This document shows positions 32,596-44,997 of a DNA stretch of 64,000 nucleotides, one piece after another. The stretch's first letter is position 1. Every line of letters starts with the position of its first letter. A program made the position numbers and the translations under genes. This DNA comes from Pontederia crassipes. Taxonomy: Eukaryota > Streptophyta > Magnoliopsida > Commelinales > Pontederiaceae. Location of the stretch: positions 60,585,947 to 60,649,946 of the forward strand of contig CM060191.1 in the NCBI GenBank assembly GCA_030549335.1, in the 5' to 3' direction. Below the pieces are notes generated by a model. The model ran no database searches, was not told the DNA's origin, and saw only the letters and a program-made list of their open reading frames with translations.

Positions 32596-34535
32596 TGGAG
32601 ATGGCCCTGAGCGATTTCAGACATCCAATTCTTCTTCCATAGGGACCAATCAGAGTCGGGCTTAATTACGTGTAAGCTTGGGCTAGGCTGACCTTTTTTT
32701 CTCTCTCTCTCCTGGCAAATAAAATGTAAAGATGCGAATTTAACCAACGGGGTGGAGCGATAAAAAATTACTCTTTTATTTGATTTTTTTGAATTTAAAA
32801 TATTTTTATTGAGAATTTTATTTATTATACATGGGGTAATTTTATCCAACTAGTCAAGTTTGACGGTGAATCCATTAACTTGTGAACAGGCATCATGTTG
32901 ACATCAATTTGGTTTCATTTGACCAATGGAGATAAGTAATTTCGCGTTATAAGTTGATTTTTTTAGAAGTTTGCCTCTTATGTTGAAATATTGAAAAAAA
33001 ACCATGATATCAGAATTAATGAATGCAAATGTTAACCCTAGAAAGGGTGGAAAAAAATTGCATAAAAAAAAGACATTTACGAAGTTCATTTTCAATTAGA
33101 CAATCACTCGAATGATCATTTTTATTTAGTTGAAATAAAATAAATTAATATTCTTATGAGATACCGAATAATCTAAACCTTAGACACTTTATATAAGGAT
33201 TCCTAATAGAAAATTAAAAATAGAAAATTTATGAAGTTATCTAGATTTTGAAGACTTCTCTATCGAGCATCATAATCAATCTCTTTTAAACTCCTTCGCG
33301 GGTTCGTTGTTATTTGATGGCATGTATCATATAAAGGTCAAAATAATTTACAAGTTAGTTAAGATTTCCAATGAGTTATAAAAAAAATATTCACAATGAC
33401 TCGAATCATCTATAAAATCTATCATGCTTTGACACCATCAACCCCATCTCTGAGTTATTGTCAACTGTTCGTGTTCAACAAACTCAATCAATATTGGAAC
33501 TTGATATGATGAATATTAATCTATCAACTGCACTTGCATAAGGTTTCCGAGACATGCATTTCTTTTTCTAAATCAGATTGAAAGATAGTGGAAAGATGTA
33601 GAGATGAAGTTGATGGATTATTCAAATCATTTTTAAATAAAAATCCTTTTTGCCTTTGATAATATTCATTTTTAAAGTATTGAGCAGTGGTGTAGTATCA
33701 TATCCCAAAGATAGTGAGGGGCTATTTTATTCTGAGTAATGAAGAACTTGCTCTATAGACATTTCAAACATGGATATACAAAATCTTTCTAATATAATTT
33801 TTGAGTCAAGAAGAGTGTACCCTATGTCATAAATTTTGTGTTGCACTAAGATCCTTCATGATAAATTTTGAATCAAGGAATTTCTTAAAATTATGAATTC
33901 TCACATGTTTCTAACATAATAAGTATATCAGCAAGAAATAAAAGCTGACAAATGATGTTGTGCTTCACGTTCTTGTGATATATGGAATAATCATAGGCAT
34001 GTTCTCAAAATATAATAACTTTTTTTAAGATACAAATTTCATCTTCTTTGCCTAGAATGAGCAACCCTCCTATTTGACTTGTCAAAATATCTTCTTGAAG
34101 ATCTCCATGTAGGTAGCTCTAAGTTGTGATGCCACACAATCACGAGCAACACTATATTGAGATGTGTCTGACATCAAATAGTAGTATCTCAATATAGTTC
34201 ATTCCCTCTTCTATGATTTTTAGCAACTAGACGTACATTATATCTCATGCCATTAACTCTCGAAAGTGCCATAATCTTTCTAAAAATTCACTTATAACCA
34301 ATGATGTTTTTTTGTTTTTCAATAATTTGACCACCAACCATATTTGAGTTTTGTGGATAGATTTCATCTCTCCATGTATCAAAATAATCCATTACTTAAA
34401 TTTAGCAATGTAATCATATACCTATAGCAAAATTAGTATGAGATTCTTCTTCTTCAGTCACTTACAACGCATCAATAATCATGTCCTTAAAGTCATATTA
34501 TTTTAGAGGACCCAATTGTCTATGGGGAAGTCACT
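32596..34535. other. Duplicated intergenic DNA in copy B
   Basis: Matches 6200-7043, 8040-8330 and 8938-9625 of copy A, without A's two insertions. Short ORFs are not conserved between the copies. No gene seen. Confidence 0.6.
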
Positions 34536-36205
34536 TGTTGGAAATTTAATCCCTCTTCTTTGTGTGAATTAAATAATATAAGCCAAGCACGACGCACAAA
34601 AAAATAATAATAGGTAAAAGAAACATCAAATTTATATGAAAAGATCCTCCAATGAGAAGGAAAAAAATCACAGGGCAATCACATAGCAATATCACTAATC
34701 CAAGAATAGAATACAATATCTTTTGAATTTTGCCTAAACCCGAATAATAATTCACTTGGATAAATAATTCTTCTCTCAAAAATACTAAAATAACAGTATG
34801 AATAATATCACCTGATTACTACAATTCTCAGTGATTGTAGTATCAATAAAACCTCAGAGATCCTCCCAATCTGGCTCTATTCTTGATTTTTTGCTCTTCA
34901 AGAAGAAATCATCTATCTTCTTTTTCAGCCATCTTCTCTTCTCTCGCTCTTCTTTTCTTTATCCGTTGATCAAAGAAAAAACCTCTTTTTCTTTTTCAAC
35001 CAACTCTAGACATTAAACCTCTTGGCGACTGTTGAAGCAGAGGAAAAAAAACTTTTTCTTCACGTGGCCGCCAATTCAAAAGAGAGAAAAAAAACTATAT
35101 TAAGTAAATTATGTTTAATTAACTTAAATATGTTTATCTTAATGGGCTAGATTAACTCCAAAAAGCTCAACAATCTCCCCCTTCAGCCCATGAGAAGGAG
35201 ATCATTCATCAAGAATCATCGCTTGACTTTCATGCCGGTCAATCTGGCACATCGTTCTAACTTTCTTCTTGAATTTGTCTTTGGCTCTCCCTCTTCAATA
35301 ATCACTGAATACTTAAAACTTGAATATTTAGTGGAAGCACGACGCTCTCTTGTAGATCTGCGAGATAGAGTAGCATCTTGCTTACCCTATACAAAATTCT
35401 CTACATCTGCATCATATGTATCCACATCTGGCTCATTGTTTCTAAGTTTATCTTGTACATAGTCACTACTTTGCTTCTTTGATTTCCTGAAGTTTGCCAA
35501 AGTTTCTAATTCATGAAAAATCACATCTTTGCTTCTGATGATTTTCTTGTTCTTTAGATCCCACAGCTTATATTCAGAATCTACATCTCCATAATCCAGA
35601 AATATGCACTCTTGAGCCCTTTCATTAGATTTCTATCCTTGTTCCTTTGCCACCTGTACATAACCTTTACAAAAAAAAACTTTCAAGTGAGAGTAAGACA
35701 CATTCTTACTAGTCCACACTTTCTCAAGAGCATCTGAATCCAAATGAACTGATGGAGATCTGTTAATCAGGTACCATGCAGTATTCGTAGCTTCACTCCA
35801 AAAGATCTTCGGTAGATTAGCCGTTCTTAGTATACACCTAACTCTATTCAGAATGGTTATGTTCATTCTTTTAGCAACACCATTATGTTGTGGAGTCTTA
35901 GGTACTGACTTTTCATGTCTAATATCATGCTTTGCGCAATAATTTTTGAATTTCTGAAACGTATATTCAACACAATTATATGTGCGAAGACATTTCAGAT
36001 GATTACTTGTCTCATTTTCCACCATAATATGAAACTTCTGAAAAATCTGAAATACTTGATCTTTTGTCTTCATAAAATAAATCCATAATTTTCGTGAAGC
36101 ATCATCAATAAAAGTAACAAAATATCTATTGCCACCTAAAGAATTTATCTCAATGGGACCACACACATCTGAATGCACCAAATCCAACTTATTTTCCTTT
36201 TTCTT
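34536..36205 (-). mobile_element. Truncated Ty1/copia element (3' LTR plus part of pol)
   Basis: The sense strand is minus. The 3' LTR is 34536-35172 (637 bp; sense TGTTGAGCTT...TTTCCAACA), immediately preceded in sense by a polypurine tract, GAAGGGGGAGAT. Inside lie integrase (35633-36187) and the post-integrase linker (FLDYGDVDSEYKLWDLKN, ~35610), followed by the RRSTRERR motif. RT and RNase H are deleted between that linker and the PPT. The 5' LTR and gag are missing; homology to copy A resumes at ~36205. No TSD is expected from a truncated copy. Confidence 0.85.
35633..36187 (-). pseudogene. Copia integrase core, catalytically dead
   Basis: A 184-codon frame with the copia integrase order: DLVHSDVCGPI, FVTFIDDASRKLWIYFMKTK, then a motif reading TYNCVEY where the family has a (S)DNGGEY-like motif, then PQHNGVAKRMN where the family has PQ(Q/H)NGVAER. 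The second acidic residue and the catalytic Glu of the DDE triad are therefore replaced. The downstream linker continues after frame breaks. Confidence 0.9.
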
Positions 36206-36470
36206 ACAAAAAATATAAATTTTATTTTAACATAATCAACATTTTTATTTATGCCAACAAAGATGTCCACTGCAAAGTTTGAGGAGACCCATGTGAAAAT
36301 AGGTCTAGATGTATTCCAAATATTAAGTTAGTTTTTCACAGTGGTTGGATTATTTTATTAATCATTTAGCTAGCTATGTGTGGAGTTTAATTCTTATACA
36401 TGTAAGAAATTCATATTTTATATATGTAAAAAAATATTTTGTCAAGAGCTTAAGTACGTCTCTAGCATGA

Positions 36471-37364
36471 GGGTAAATTACACCAAATGCCCTCCAACTT
36501 TAAGGTTTGCTCAGCAATACCCTCCAATTTCACTTTGTAACACAAATGCTCTTCATCTTTTAACGCGTTTCACCCGATGCCCTCTTTACCTGGGATAGCC
36601 AGTTTTCCAATTTTTTGTCGACGTCCACGTGGCCATATCCTCTCTCATCTACGCAAATAGTCATCCGACGTGGCATATAAAATTATACTAATGCCCTCAA
36701 ACTTTAAGGTTGGCTCAGCGATACTCTTCCACTTTACTTTGTAACACAAATGCCCTTCATCTTTTAATACATTTCACCCGTTGCCCTCTTTACCTGGGAC
36801 AGACGGTTTCTCAATTTTTCATCGACGTGGTATCCACTTGGCCATCTCATTTCTCCTCCACGCAAATAGACGTCCGACGTGGCATGCTCCTACATGGCAC
36901 ATAAAATTACATCAAATGTCCTCCAACTTTAAAGTTTGCTCACCAAATGCACATAAAATTACACCAATTTGGGCAAAGATGGCGGCCGATGAACGCGAAA
37001 GGTGAATGATGGAGGCAAACGACGAAGGAGTGCGAACAACGAAGGAGGTTTCACGCGAACGATGACAAAGAGGAAAATAAGAAAATAATTTAATAGTGAG
37101 TGTGTCAACTTACGGTAAGTAAGTTGGTTTAATATGTGGTGCCACGTCGAAGCATGTCACGTTGGACGACTATTTGTATGAAGGAGAGAGGAGATGGCTA
37201 CGTGGACACCACGTCGATGAAAAATTGGAAAACTGACTGTGTCAGATAAAGAGGGCATCGGGTGAAACACGTTAAAAGATGAAGGGCATTTGTGTTATAA
37301 AGTGAAGTTGGAAGGTATCGCTGAGCAAACCTTAAAGTTGGAGGGCATTTGATGTAATTTACCC
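36471..37364. mobile_element. Long-TIR MULE-type element in copy B
   Basis: 894 bp. Ends are GGGTAAATTACACCAAATG on the left and its near-perfect inverse on the right; the inverted arms stay similar for at least ~130 bp (through CACCCGATGCCCTCTTT). The left arm is followed by a second tandem version (~36680-36830) and a partial third (~36905-36945). The flanking 9-mers CTAGCATGA (36462-36470) and CAAGCATGG (37365-37373) match at 7 of 9, as expected for an old 9-bp TSD. Copy A at ~11437 lacks it. ORFs here reflect the repeats. No transposase. Confidence 0.85.
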
Positions 37365-39189
37365 CAAGCATGGTTGTTAGCCACTCAAACAACTCCCCGG
37401 TTCAAGTAGAACCAATCAAATCAGTCCATCGAAACAAATAGTAATAAAATGTTATATTTAAATGTAATATGTTAAATCACTTTATCATATTTCCATCATG
37501 CAAATATACATCAAGCTCAAAGTTCAATTATACAAAAACTAGCATAATATTGATAACACTAAAACTTAGATTACATCTAATGTTATATTAAAAAAATATA
37601 ATTTTAGTAATGTAAATATATTAGGTTCACAATTATCACAATAAAAATTATATAACTGTTGACAAATTGAAATCCCAATTAAAACTATTTATATAATTTA
37701 TAATTTTATTTTCTTAATTTGTATAGTAAATCTCATGTCATAAATAATAAATAAATAAAATTATCCCATGTTGAAACATTAGGACAAGACTATAAATTTT
37801 ATTCTGCAATAAATATATAATAAAATTTTGTGGTTAAATATCTACTTCGAACTTATTACATACTAAATTAAATAAAATTAAAATTACGTATATATATTAT
37901 TTGCATAATGCTATAGTAACCATATTATTGTATTATTATCTCATTATTTTCCTCTCCATCAATAACCAAAATTTTATTATTATTTAATAAATATATAATT
38001 ATTTTTTTGTATTATAAATACATGTTATAAAAAAGTTAACAAAATCATAATTCATAAGATAAAATTTAAAATTTAACAAGTTCTAATGTAGAAGAAAAAA
38101 AAAAGGAAGAATGAACGGACAACCAGTCCCCACATTCATAATATCAAGAGTTATTTTCTTAAATTTCTCTTAAAATATCACAATCTTTTACTTCTAATCC
38201 TAAAGTAAAAACTTACCTTACAATATTCCTAAATTTTGTCACACTTTTCACTTAGTCCTTATGTCATATTCTATTAATTTTTTGTTATTTTTACTCTTTT
38301 TCATATATGACAATAAATAAAGCATCCTCCCCACATAATAACTGAAATATCTATAATTAAAAATATAAAAATTAAAAAAATTCTCTTGATCATCATCATT
38401 TTTTAGATTATTTATTATTTTATTAAACACAACAATATAGCACATATATTCCAATTATTATGTGGGAAGAGCACTTTAGTCTTTTCACTAATGAAGAAAA
38501 GAAAAAATAATATAAAAGTTAAACAGAAGGGCTAAAGTGAAAAATATGATAAAATTAGGAAAATCATAAAGTAAGTTCATACTTGGAAGTTAGATGCGAA
38601 AAATTGTAATAGTTTAAAAGAGGTTTAAGAAAATAACCATAATGCCAAAAAGTATGAGCATATAGGAGCATATTAATCCAAGAGAAAATTAGTGGAATAA
38701 AGTATTAAACAATTTTAGAGGGAACGACGAGATTTCTCCATTTATTTATAAAAAATTTATCAATTAATAAAAAATAATTTTCATAAGTTTTATCCAGTTT
38801 TGCTTATTTTATTCACTTTTAACATTTTTTTACCTGTCTTAATCAGTTCAATGTGGTTCAATTGGACATTCGATTTTGGGTTTCTTTTGGACCACAATAA
38901 TTATCGATTGCCGATGGAACTAGTCGGACCATCCAATCCGATCTGCTAACAACACTAGGTGGAACCATCCAGTCCGACCCTAACAACACTAGGTGGAACC
39001 ATTTGGTCCGGTTCTAATAGCACTCGTCATGAGTGTGTTCTTGTGTATGTAATAAATTTTGGGATTAGAAATATACACCAAGCTAGTAAGACTAAACGAA
39101 GAGTTTTTCAATCTGAACATCAAATTAATTGAGTTGGATGATGAGTCTTCATTCTAGTCTTTGTCTTATGCATAATCTAAATAATTATT
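37365..39189. other. Right part of copy B and junction to the LINE
   Basis: 37365-39010 matches copy A (11437-11998, 13017-13458, 20652-21340) without A's MULE-type and gypsy insertions. At 38320 it preserves the gypsy element's empty site. 38840-39010 has GGACC/GGTTC-rich repeats like the end of a hAT-like element. 39011-39189 is featureless DNA before the LINE. Confidence 0.6.
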
Positions 39190-40468
39190 AACGGAGATGA
39201 ACGTGGAAAAGGAGAAAAAATGCTGCCAAAACCTCCGGGCCTCCTTTCCAATGTCGACTTCCCTCACCTCCCCCCACCTCTATCTCTCTCAAATCAAACA
39301 AAGCAGCAGTCTGGCTGACACCCTACACTACTTTCCTTTTCTCGTGCTCATCTGGCTCATAAATCTCATGATCCCATCTCTAAACCCCAATGCTCGACCT
39401 CCTGGGCTGAAAGGGTGTTACAACACATCGACCAACAAAAGCATTGAGACCAAGAGGTTCGACAACACAGCTAAAAATGCTCCAAGAGGCAACCTCAAAG
39501 GAGATCCAGATCCCTAGGAAGATGTAGATCAATGCTCAGAAGACCTCTAAGTGCTCTCTCATGGGAAGATTCTAAGGCGATGCTACATCTATAAAAAAGA
39601 TGGGAATAGATCTCCCAACTTTATGGGGCTTGAAGCACATTCTAAGGATTATCAAGTTAGGCAGCTACTACCTTCTCTCCTTGTTTGGCGACCTAGATGA
39701 GAAGCTACGTGTTTTGACAAATGGTCCGTGGTCATTGAACGGAGGCTTCCTAAATGTCATACAACCTAGAGCTTTCTTCAAGCTAATGGAGGAAACAATC
39801 ACCTTCCCCCAATTTGGATTCATCTATCAAACTTCTCTTATGGACTACGAAACCTCAAATCTCTCCTCATAATTGCATCCTACTTTGGGATGCCCCTCAA
39901 GGTGGATGAGCACACCATGCAGAGCGACCGCTGTCGCTTCATGCACATATGTGTGGAAATGAATCTTGCTTCTCCGATCAAGCCAAGAGTATGGGTTCTC
40001 TGTAGAGAATTTAACTAACCAAAATCATCTACTAATAAGATGATATTATATTAATACAAGAGAGAGTACAATATGATGGACACATTACACTCCACACACG
40101 TACACTTCCTGTTGTACACCTATCTCTCTCTTACCTCAGCCTAAATACTAATACACCTGATGCCCAAGGCAACACCTATGCACCTATTCCCTCAACTTAC
40201 TACACTACTCTTTCACACATCAAGACCCCCTCATACATGGAGGATTGTTGCTGCCGAGGGATAGCCAGAAGAGATGCACATCATGCCTATTTATAAGCAC
40301 TAAGGCACCATGTTTTGCATCTAAACCATCAACTAACCAATAGTTTTTATTTCTGTGGGATCCACAGTTTCAAACCAGCTAGTAGCTTCTAGGAAGTTCC
40401 ATGTCAGTGCTGCTATTTCTAACACTCCCCCTCAGCACCGACTTGCATTGCTTCCTCCTTTGTTTTTA

Positions 40469-41854
40469 TTAAGTGATCCTGCTTGCCGGACAAAATATTC
40501 TTCTTGGATTTGTATTCATTTGCTTGATGCACCTTCTTACTAGTGAAGATTCTCCTCTTAATCCTTTGAGTTGATTTTCTTTTAGCACACTTTCATATAA
40601 TTCCGAACTATGTTTTTCATCAACTAAGCATTCTTCGATTTGTTGCTTTTCTCCCTCGTTCTCTTCTTTGAGCTCTTCTATTGAAATGACTTTTGTGTCT
40701 TGAAGGTTATCTTGATCAGCTCCATATGTGAAGTGAAACTCTTCTTCAAAACTTTCTTCAACAGGCAAAAGTGATTGCCATTCTTCTTCACTGTCGTACC
40801 CAACTTTCTCGATGTTGCACATTGCAAATTCTATCGATTCTTCTAAATCTCGTTCTTGTCTAATGATGATATCTTCTTCAACAGCCAAGGATGCTTCGAA
40901 ATCCCACTCTTCCTCGCTTTCATTTGCAGCATTTCCTTCTTCATGCTTATGTTGACAATCACGAGCAAAGTGACCCTTCTTACCGCAATTGTAGCAACGA
41001 CCTTCTTGTCGTCGAGATCTCTTCTCTTGTTCTTCCTTCTTATCACAATTGTACCAACGACCTTGTTGTCGGCAAATTTTCTTCTCCTCTTGATCTTCCT
41101 CCGACTCTTGGTCAGCTCCCCCTTGTTGTGGACTTCTCTCTCGTCCATGCTTCTGCCAACTTTGTTGACGTCCCTGTGCTCGCCCTTTTCTTCTGGAGCA
41201 GAAGAGTGCTTCCTATTCATTCTTAATTGATACTCCAGCCATTTGCTTAGCCAACGCTTCCTGATTAGCCAATAAATTTTCTAATTCTAACAAGGTTGGT
41301 TGAGTAGGCCAACCTTGAATAGCAGCTATAAACCCGCTATATTCGAGTCTCAAGCCGTGAATAATTATACGTCTCATTCTAGCATCACTAACTTTAGAAT
41401 CATGATCTAATTGAGATATTTCACGGCAGAGAGACTTTACCTTCATGAAATATTGGCTAATCATCATATCACCTTGCGATACCGTCATAAGTTGATTCTC
41501 CAACAACTGAAGTCGAGCATCATTCTTCTTGGAGAATAGTGCAGCAAGCGCATCCCATGCAGCCTTAGGTGTCTCAGCGTCCTTAACGTGCTCCAGCAAC
41601 TCCTCCTCTATCGTCGTCTTCAAAATGAACATAGCTTTGCCTACTTTGATACGCCACTTCCTTCGTGCTTCAGCATCCGTAGGCGTTATTGTATCGGTCC
41701 CACCAACAATATCCCATAAATCTTGCCCTTGCAAGTAAGACTCTATGCACGTCTTCCAATAACTATAATTTTGATTATTTAATTTTCTGACTCCACCTGC
41801 TATACCGAAAATATCCACCATGATGACTTTGTTGAATGCCCCGCAATCAACCAA
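40469..41854 (-). pseudogene. Copia-type gag with one in-frame TAG
   Basis: 462 codons in one frame, interrupted once by TAG at 41213-41215 after residue 213. Residues ~10-210 form a copia gag UBN2-type region (KLNNQNYSYWKTCIESYLQG, WDALAALFSKKNDARLQLLE, MMISQYFMKVKSLCREI). After the TAG come a Gln/Arg/Glu-rich linker, a degenerate knuckle (WYNCDKK) and a complete zinc knuckle, CYNCGKKGHFARDC, at about residues 287-300. A long acidic C-terminus follows (DSEEEWQSLLPVEESFEEE). The frame ends at 40469 almost on the PPT. The rest is open, so this may be a recent single-base lesion or a codon read through at low rate; the former is simpler. Assigned start is the ATG at 41852-41854; the ATG at 41821 is an alternative. 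Confidence 0.85.
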
Positions 41855-42108
41855 GTAAGTGCAGTCCTCGACTCGAACACTTCACAATCCCAGATTGTGC
41901 ACTGGCAGAATCTCCTCGTGCCTTGAGTTTACACGACCTCGAACTGGCAGAGTCTCCACGTACCTTAATCTTGCAAGACTTCTCACAATCCCAGATTGTT
42001 CACCTGCGCCCAGAACCTCCTCGTGCGTGTTGTCGAACCGACAGAATCTCCACGTAACTTGATCTTCCAAAACCGTGAACTGATAGAGTCTCCCCACGGG
42101 CCCACCTA

Positions 42109-42119
42109 CTCTGATACCA
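42109..42119 (-). other. Primer-binding site of the gag-only copia element
   Basis: The minus strand reads TGGTATCAGAG, two bases from the LTR end. It is complementary to the initiator tRNA-Met 3' end and sets the element's orientation. Confidence 0.85.
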
Positions 42120-44458
42120 CTTGTAGAGAATTTAACTAACCAAAATCATCTACTAATAAGATGATATTATATTAATACAAGAGAGAGTACAATATGATGG
42201 ACACATTACACTCCACACACATACACTTCCTGTTGTACACCTATCTCTCTCTTACCTCAGCCTAAATACTAATACACCTGATGCCCAAGGCAACACCTAT
42301 GCACATATTCTCTCAACTTACTACACTACTCTTTCACACATCAAGACCCCCTCATACATGGAGGATTGTTGCTGCCGAGGGATAGCCAAAAGAGATGCAC
42401 ACCATGCCTATTTATAAGCACTAAGGCACCATGTTTTGCATCTAAATCATCAACTAACCAATAGTTTTTATTTCTGTGGGATCCACAATTTCAAACCAGC
42501 TAGTAGCTTCTAAGAAGTTCCATGTCAGTGCTGCTATTTCTAACATTCTCATGCCGGACGGAAGCAGATACTTTCAGCGCATCACCAATGACAACTTGCC
42601 CACTTTCTACTTCTCTTGCAGAAATATTGGTCATATAATGAATTCTTGTACTAATTGACATGCTAATATGCATAATCATGATGCAAATACTTTTGAGAAA
42701 CCACCCTACGGCAGCTAGATGTGGTCGTATCCGCCGTGAAGATGCTCCACCGGAAACATCGAATGGAGCCAACAAAAACACTTTAAATGCCCAAGCTGCG
42801 TTGGACAAAGAACTGTCGCTTGATCGTGATTCCAAAGTTCCTATGGAATTTAGTGATAAGGATCTAGCTATTGGGGATCGAGATCCTTTCACACCCTCGT
42901 CACACTCACTGCTTGACGCCAACCTATCACCCATTCAATCGTACTCAACTGCTACGAAATCTCCTCATCGATCTTCTCCAAGCTCCTGTCCAGGTTTGTT
43001 GGGTGGTACACGTGACGTGGCACGTGCTTTGGCTCGGAAAAATGCGTCTTCAACAACACCACTAGAAAAATCTCTTTCCTCGAATGCTCCATTTCTTTCC
43101 CTCGTTCCTACTAATGCCAACTCTCCCAATACCTTGTGCAGATCAGCCCAGGGAAGATGGAGCTGCACGAGCGGATGATCTTCCAAGCTACACAGGCGAT
43201 CTCTTCTTCAAATGCAAATGAGGACACACAACCTGACACATCCGCTGAAGAGGAAATCGACATGGATGTTTCTCACCTAAGCCACCAACCACACAAATAG
43301 GAAAAAGATAGGGAAACAGAAGGCAAGTAAACACGACACTTACTTTATTACAAGAAAATAATGACAACCATTTCTTGAATCCTCCTACTAGTGAGGAATC
43401 AAATCGTCGTCTAGGTGATCACTTGCTCATCACTATATGATTTTAACTCATTTTAGATGCAATTCATACATATCGAGTCCCACTTTTACCTATTTTTGGG
43501 CCAATTATACTTGGAATGCAAACATTGTGATAACTAGTTGATATTCCTCATTTCATACTTAATTCCATGTGCATAGAGGTTCTGAAATGCCAAAATCTAT
43601 TAATATTTAAATTCTATGCCAAGTTATCATTTTGAGGATAAGTTATCATTCCTAAGTGTCAAGTTATCATTATTTTGAATGAACTTATTTTCAATGGTTT
43701 TCTTGCCCTAAATCCATCATTATTATGTATAAATCATATTTGGATAGTCACATCTCAACTTGTGCAAAGTTTTAAGTCCATTTGAACAAGTTATCATTTT
43801 TCAAGTGCCAAGTTATCGTTAAAGGGCAATTCTGTCATTTCGACATGCAAAACCATTAATTCTGCACAAGGACCTTAAGCAATCATCTTATTATTGTTCT
43901 AACTCATTGCTGGTCAAATTTCATCACATTTGGATAATCAAAACTCAAGTTATGATAAGTTATCGTTTTTAAGTCATATAAGTTATCGTTTTTGGGGCAC
44001 TCAAGTTATCACTTTTAGGAATCTCATTCATATTTGATTTTTGACCTCACTCACTTGTCACTCTAATCAATTTGATGCATGAAATGCTTTGAACCACCCA
44101 TATTAGGACATTTCCCAAGATTTCCATAAAGTTATCATTCCGGGCCCTTGAATTAATTCATATCGATATCGGTTTTCATTCTTGCAACACACCAATTCCC
44201 TTTTTGCTATAGATCTGATTTTAACTACTGTCCTAATCCTTAGTTGTTTAAATATTATTAGAAGACTTTCATGCTTGATGTTTTGGCCCTTGTAGCAAGT
44301 GGAAAAGGTGGCCAAAAGGAAGAAAAAAGGAGGGGGGACCACTAGCTTTTTGGCTGTCCAAAAAGCTGTCACTGCTGGAATTTCAGAGGGGTGGACAGGT
44401 GGCTGCAATCAGGAGGATTAGAACATTTAGATGCTGATCAAAGGGTGGAAAGGAGTGA

Positions 44459-44465
44459 TATATAA
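44459..44465 (+). promoter_or_regulatory. Candidate TATA box of the gypsy-type LTR
   Basis: TATATAAG in AGTGATATATAAGCTGG, about 165 bases upstream of the ATGAGGAGCTAAACTCC leader motif. It lies in the single-copy part, so the amplified units lack it. Confidence 0.45.
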
Positions 44466-44997
44466 GCTGGATTTTTCTGGAGGAGAGGGGGGAGGTCATT
44501 CAAGGGTTTGGAGGAAGGCAAGGCTGCAAAGGATTCTGGTGGAGGAGCTGCTGGCCAGGAAGCTTCAAAGGATCCATGAATTGTATCTGTTTCTTACCCC
44601 ATTTGATGTCAAAACTTGTAAATATGAGGAGCTAAACTCCATTTCTTCTAGGATAGGGTAGTAGTTTAGATTAGTTTTGGATGGATATGGACTGTTTTAT
44701 AATTCCTGCACTGAATCATTTCTGATTTTCAGATTTGAGAAACTTCTTTACTGATTTATGCTATGCTACTATTAGATCTAATTGTAACCAATGAATGAGA
44801 AGTATTACTTGATCTAATCATTCTACAGAAGTGAATTAAGAGTTAATGTCAGTTTTCTGATTTCATTCAATTGCAATTCTGATTTCTGATTTGGTTTCTG
44901 ATTTCTGAATTTGATTCCTATAAATATCAGAATCTGTTCTTCATTTCTAACTTGGTTAATTGAGTCCTTGGGATGTTGGTATTGTCCCTATCTTATT

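Larger units (their letters stand above)
25219..39010. repeat. Segmental duplication, copy B
   Basis: Begins with the same bases as window position 1 and ends with the CTAACAACACTAGGTGGAACC repeats seen at the end of copy A. It keeps the SRLK kinase part lost from A. Its own insertions are the solo LTR 27445-29788, a possible solo LTR 31319-31639, hAT-like 31858-32587, copia fragment 34536-36205 and MULE-type 36471-37364. Confidence 0.85.
40001..42545 (-). mobile_element. Gag-only non-autonomous Ty1/copia element (TR-GAG type)
   Basis: 2545 bp with the perfect TSD TTCTC (39996-40000 and 42546-42550), inside LINE ORF1. Both LTRs are 424 bp (40001-40424 and 42122-42545), plus-strand TGTAGAGAAT...TTTCTAACA, with about 8 substitutions between them by eye (~2%), so insertion is fairly recent. 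The sense strand is minus: PBS TGGTATCAGAG at 42109-42119, PPT GCTGAGGGGGAG next to 40424. Between them there is only a gag-like frame, whose stop lies ~45 bases from the PPT. No protease, integrase or RT is present, so it must have relied on another element. LTR-gag-LTR elements of this form are known as TR-GAGs. Confidence 0.92.
39190..43303 (+). pseudogene. LINE ORF1-like gag (DUF4283 + zinc knuckle), split by a copia element
   Basis: Exonic parts are 39190-40000 and 42546-43303. The DUF4283-type core is at ~39545-39870 (MGRF, then YYLLSLFGDLDEKLRVLTNG, then PWSLNGGFLNV), followed by RFMHICVEMNLASPIKPRVW up to 40000. It resumes exactly after the copia TSD with GSRYFQRITNDNLPTFYFSC and a zinc knuckle, CRNIGHIMNSC (~42615-42650), missing its first Cys partner because Tyr stands in the CX2C position. 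A Ser/Pro-rich tail and a likely stop at ~43301 follow. Frameshifts and stops lie at ~39517, ~39860 and 42656. DUF4283 plus CCHC is typical of plant LINE (L1-type) ORF1. Confidence 0.8.

Noticed and set aside
34546-34779. Hydrophobic 77-codon minus-strand ORF
   Set aside because: It lies wholly in the 3' LTR of the truncated copia element and has no family resemblance.
40856-41230. Plus-strand ORFs opposite the copia gag
   Set aside because: Antisense shadows of the Lys/Glu-rich gag linker; hydrophobic content is a mirror artefact.
44431-44661. 76-codon plus-strand ORF near the LTR TATA box
   Set aside because: It spans the presumed start site and leader of the gypsy LTR; composition is ordinary and no domain is visible.
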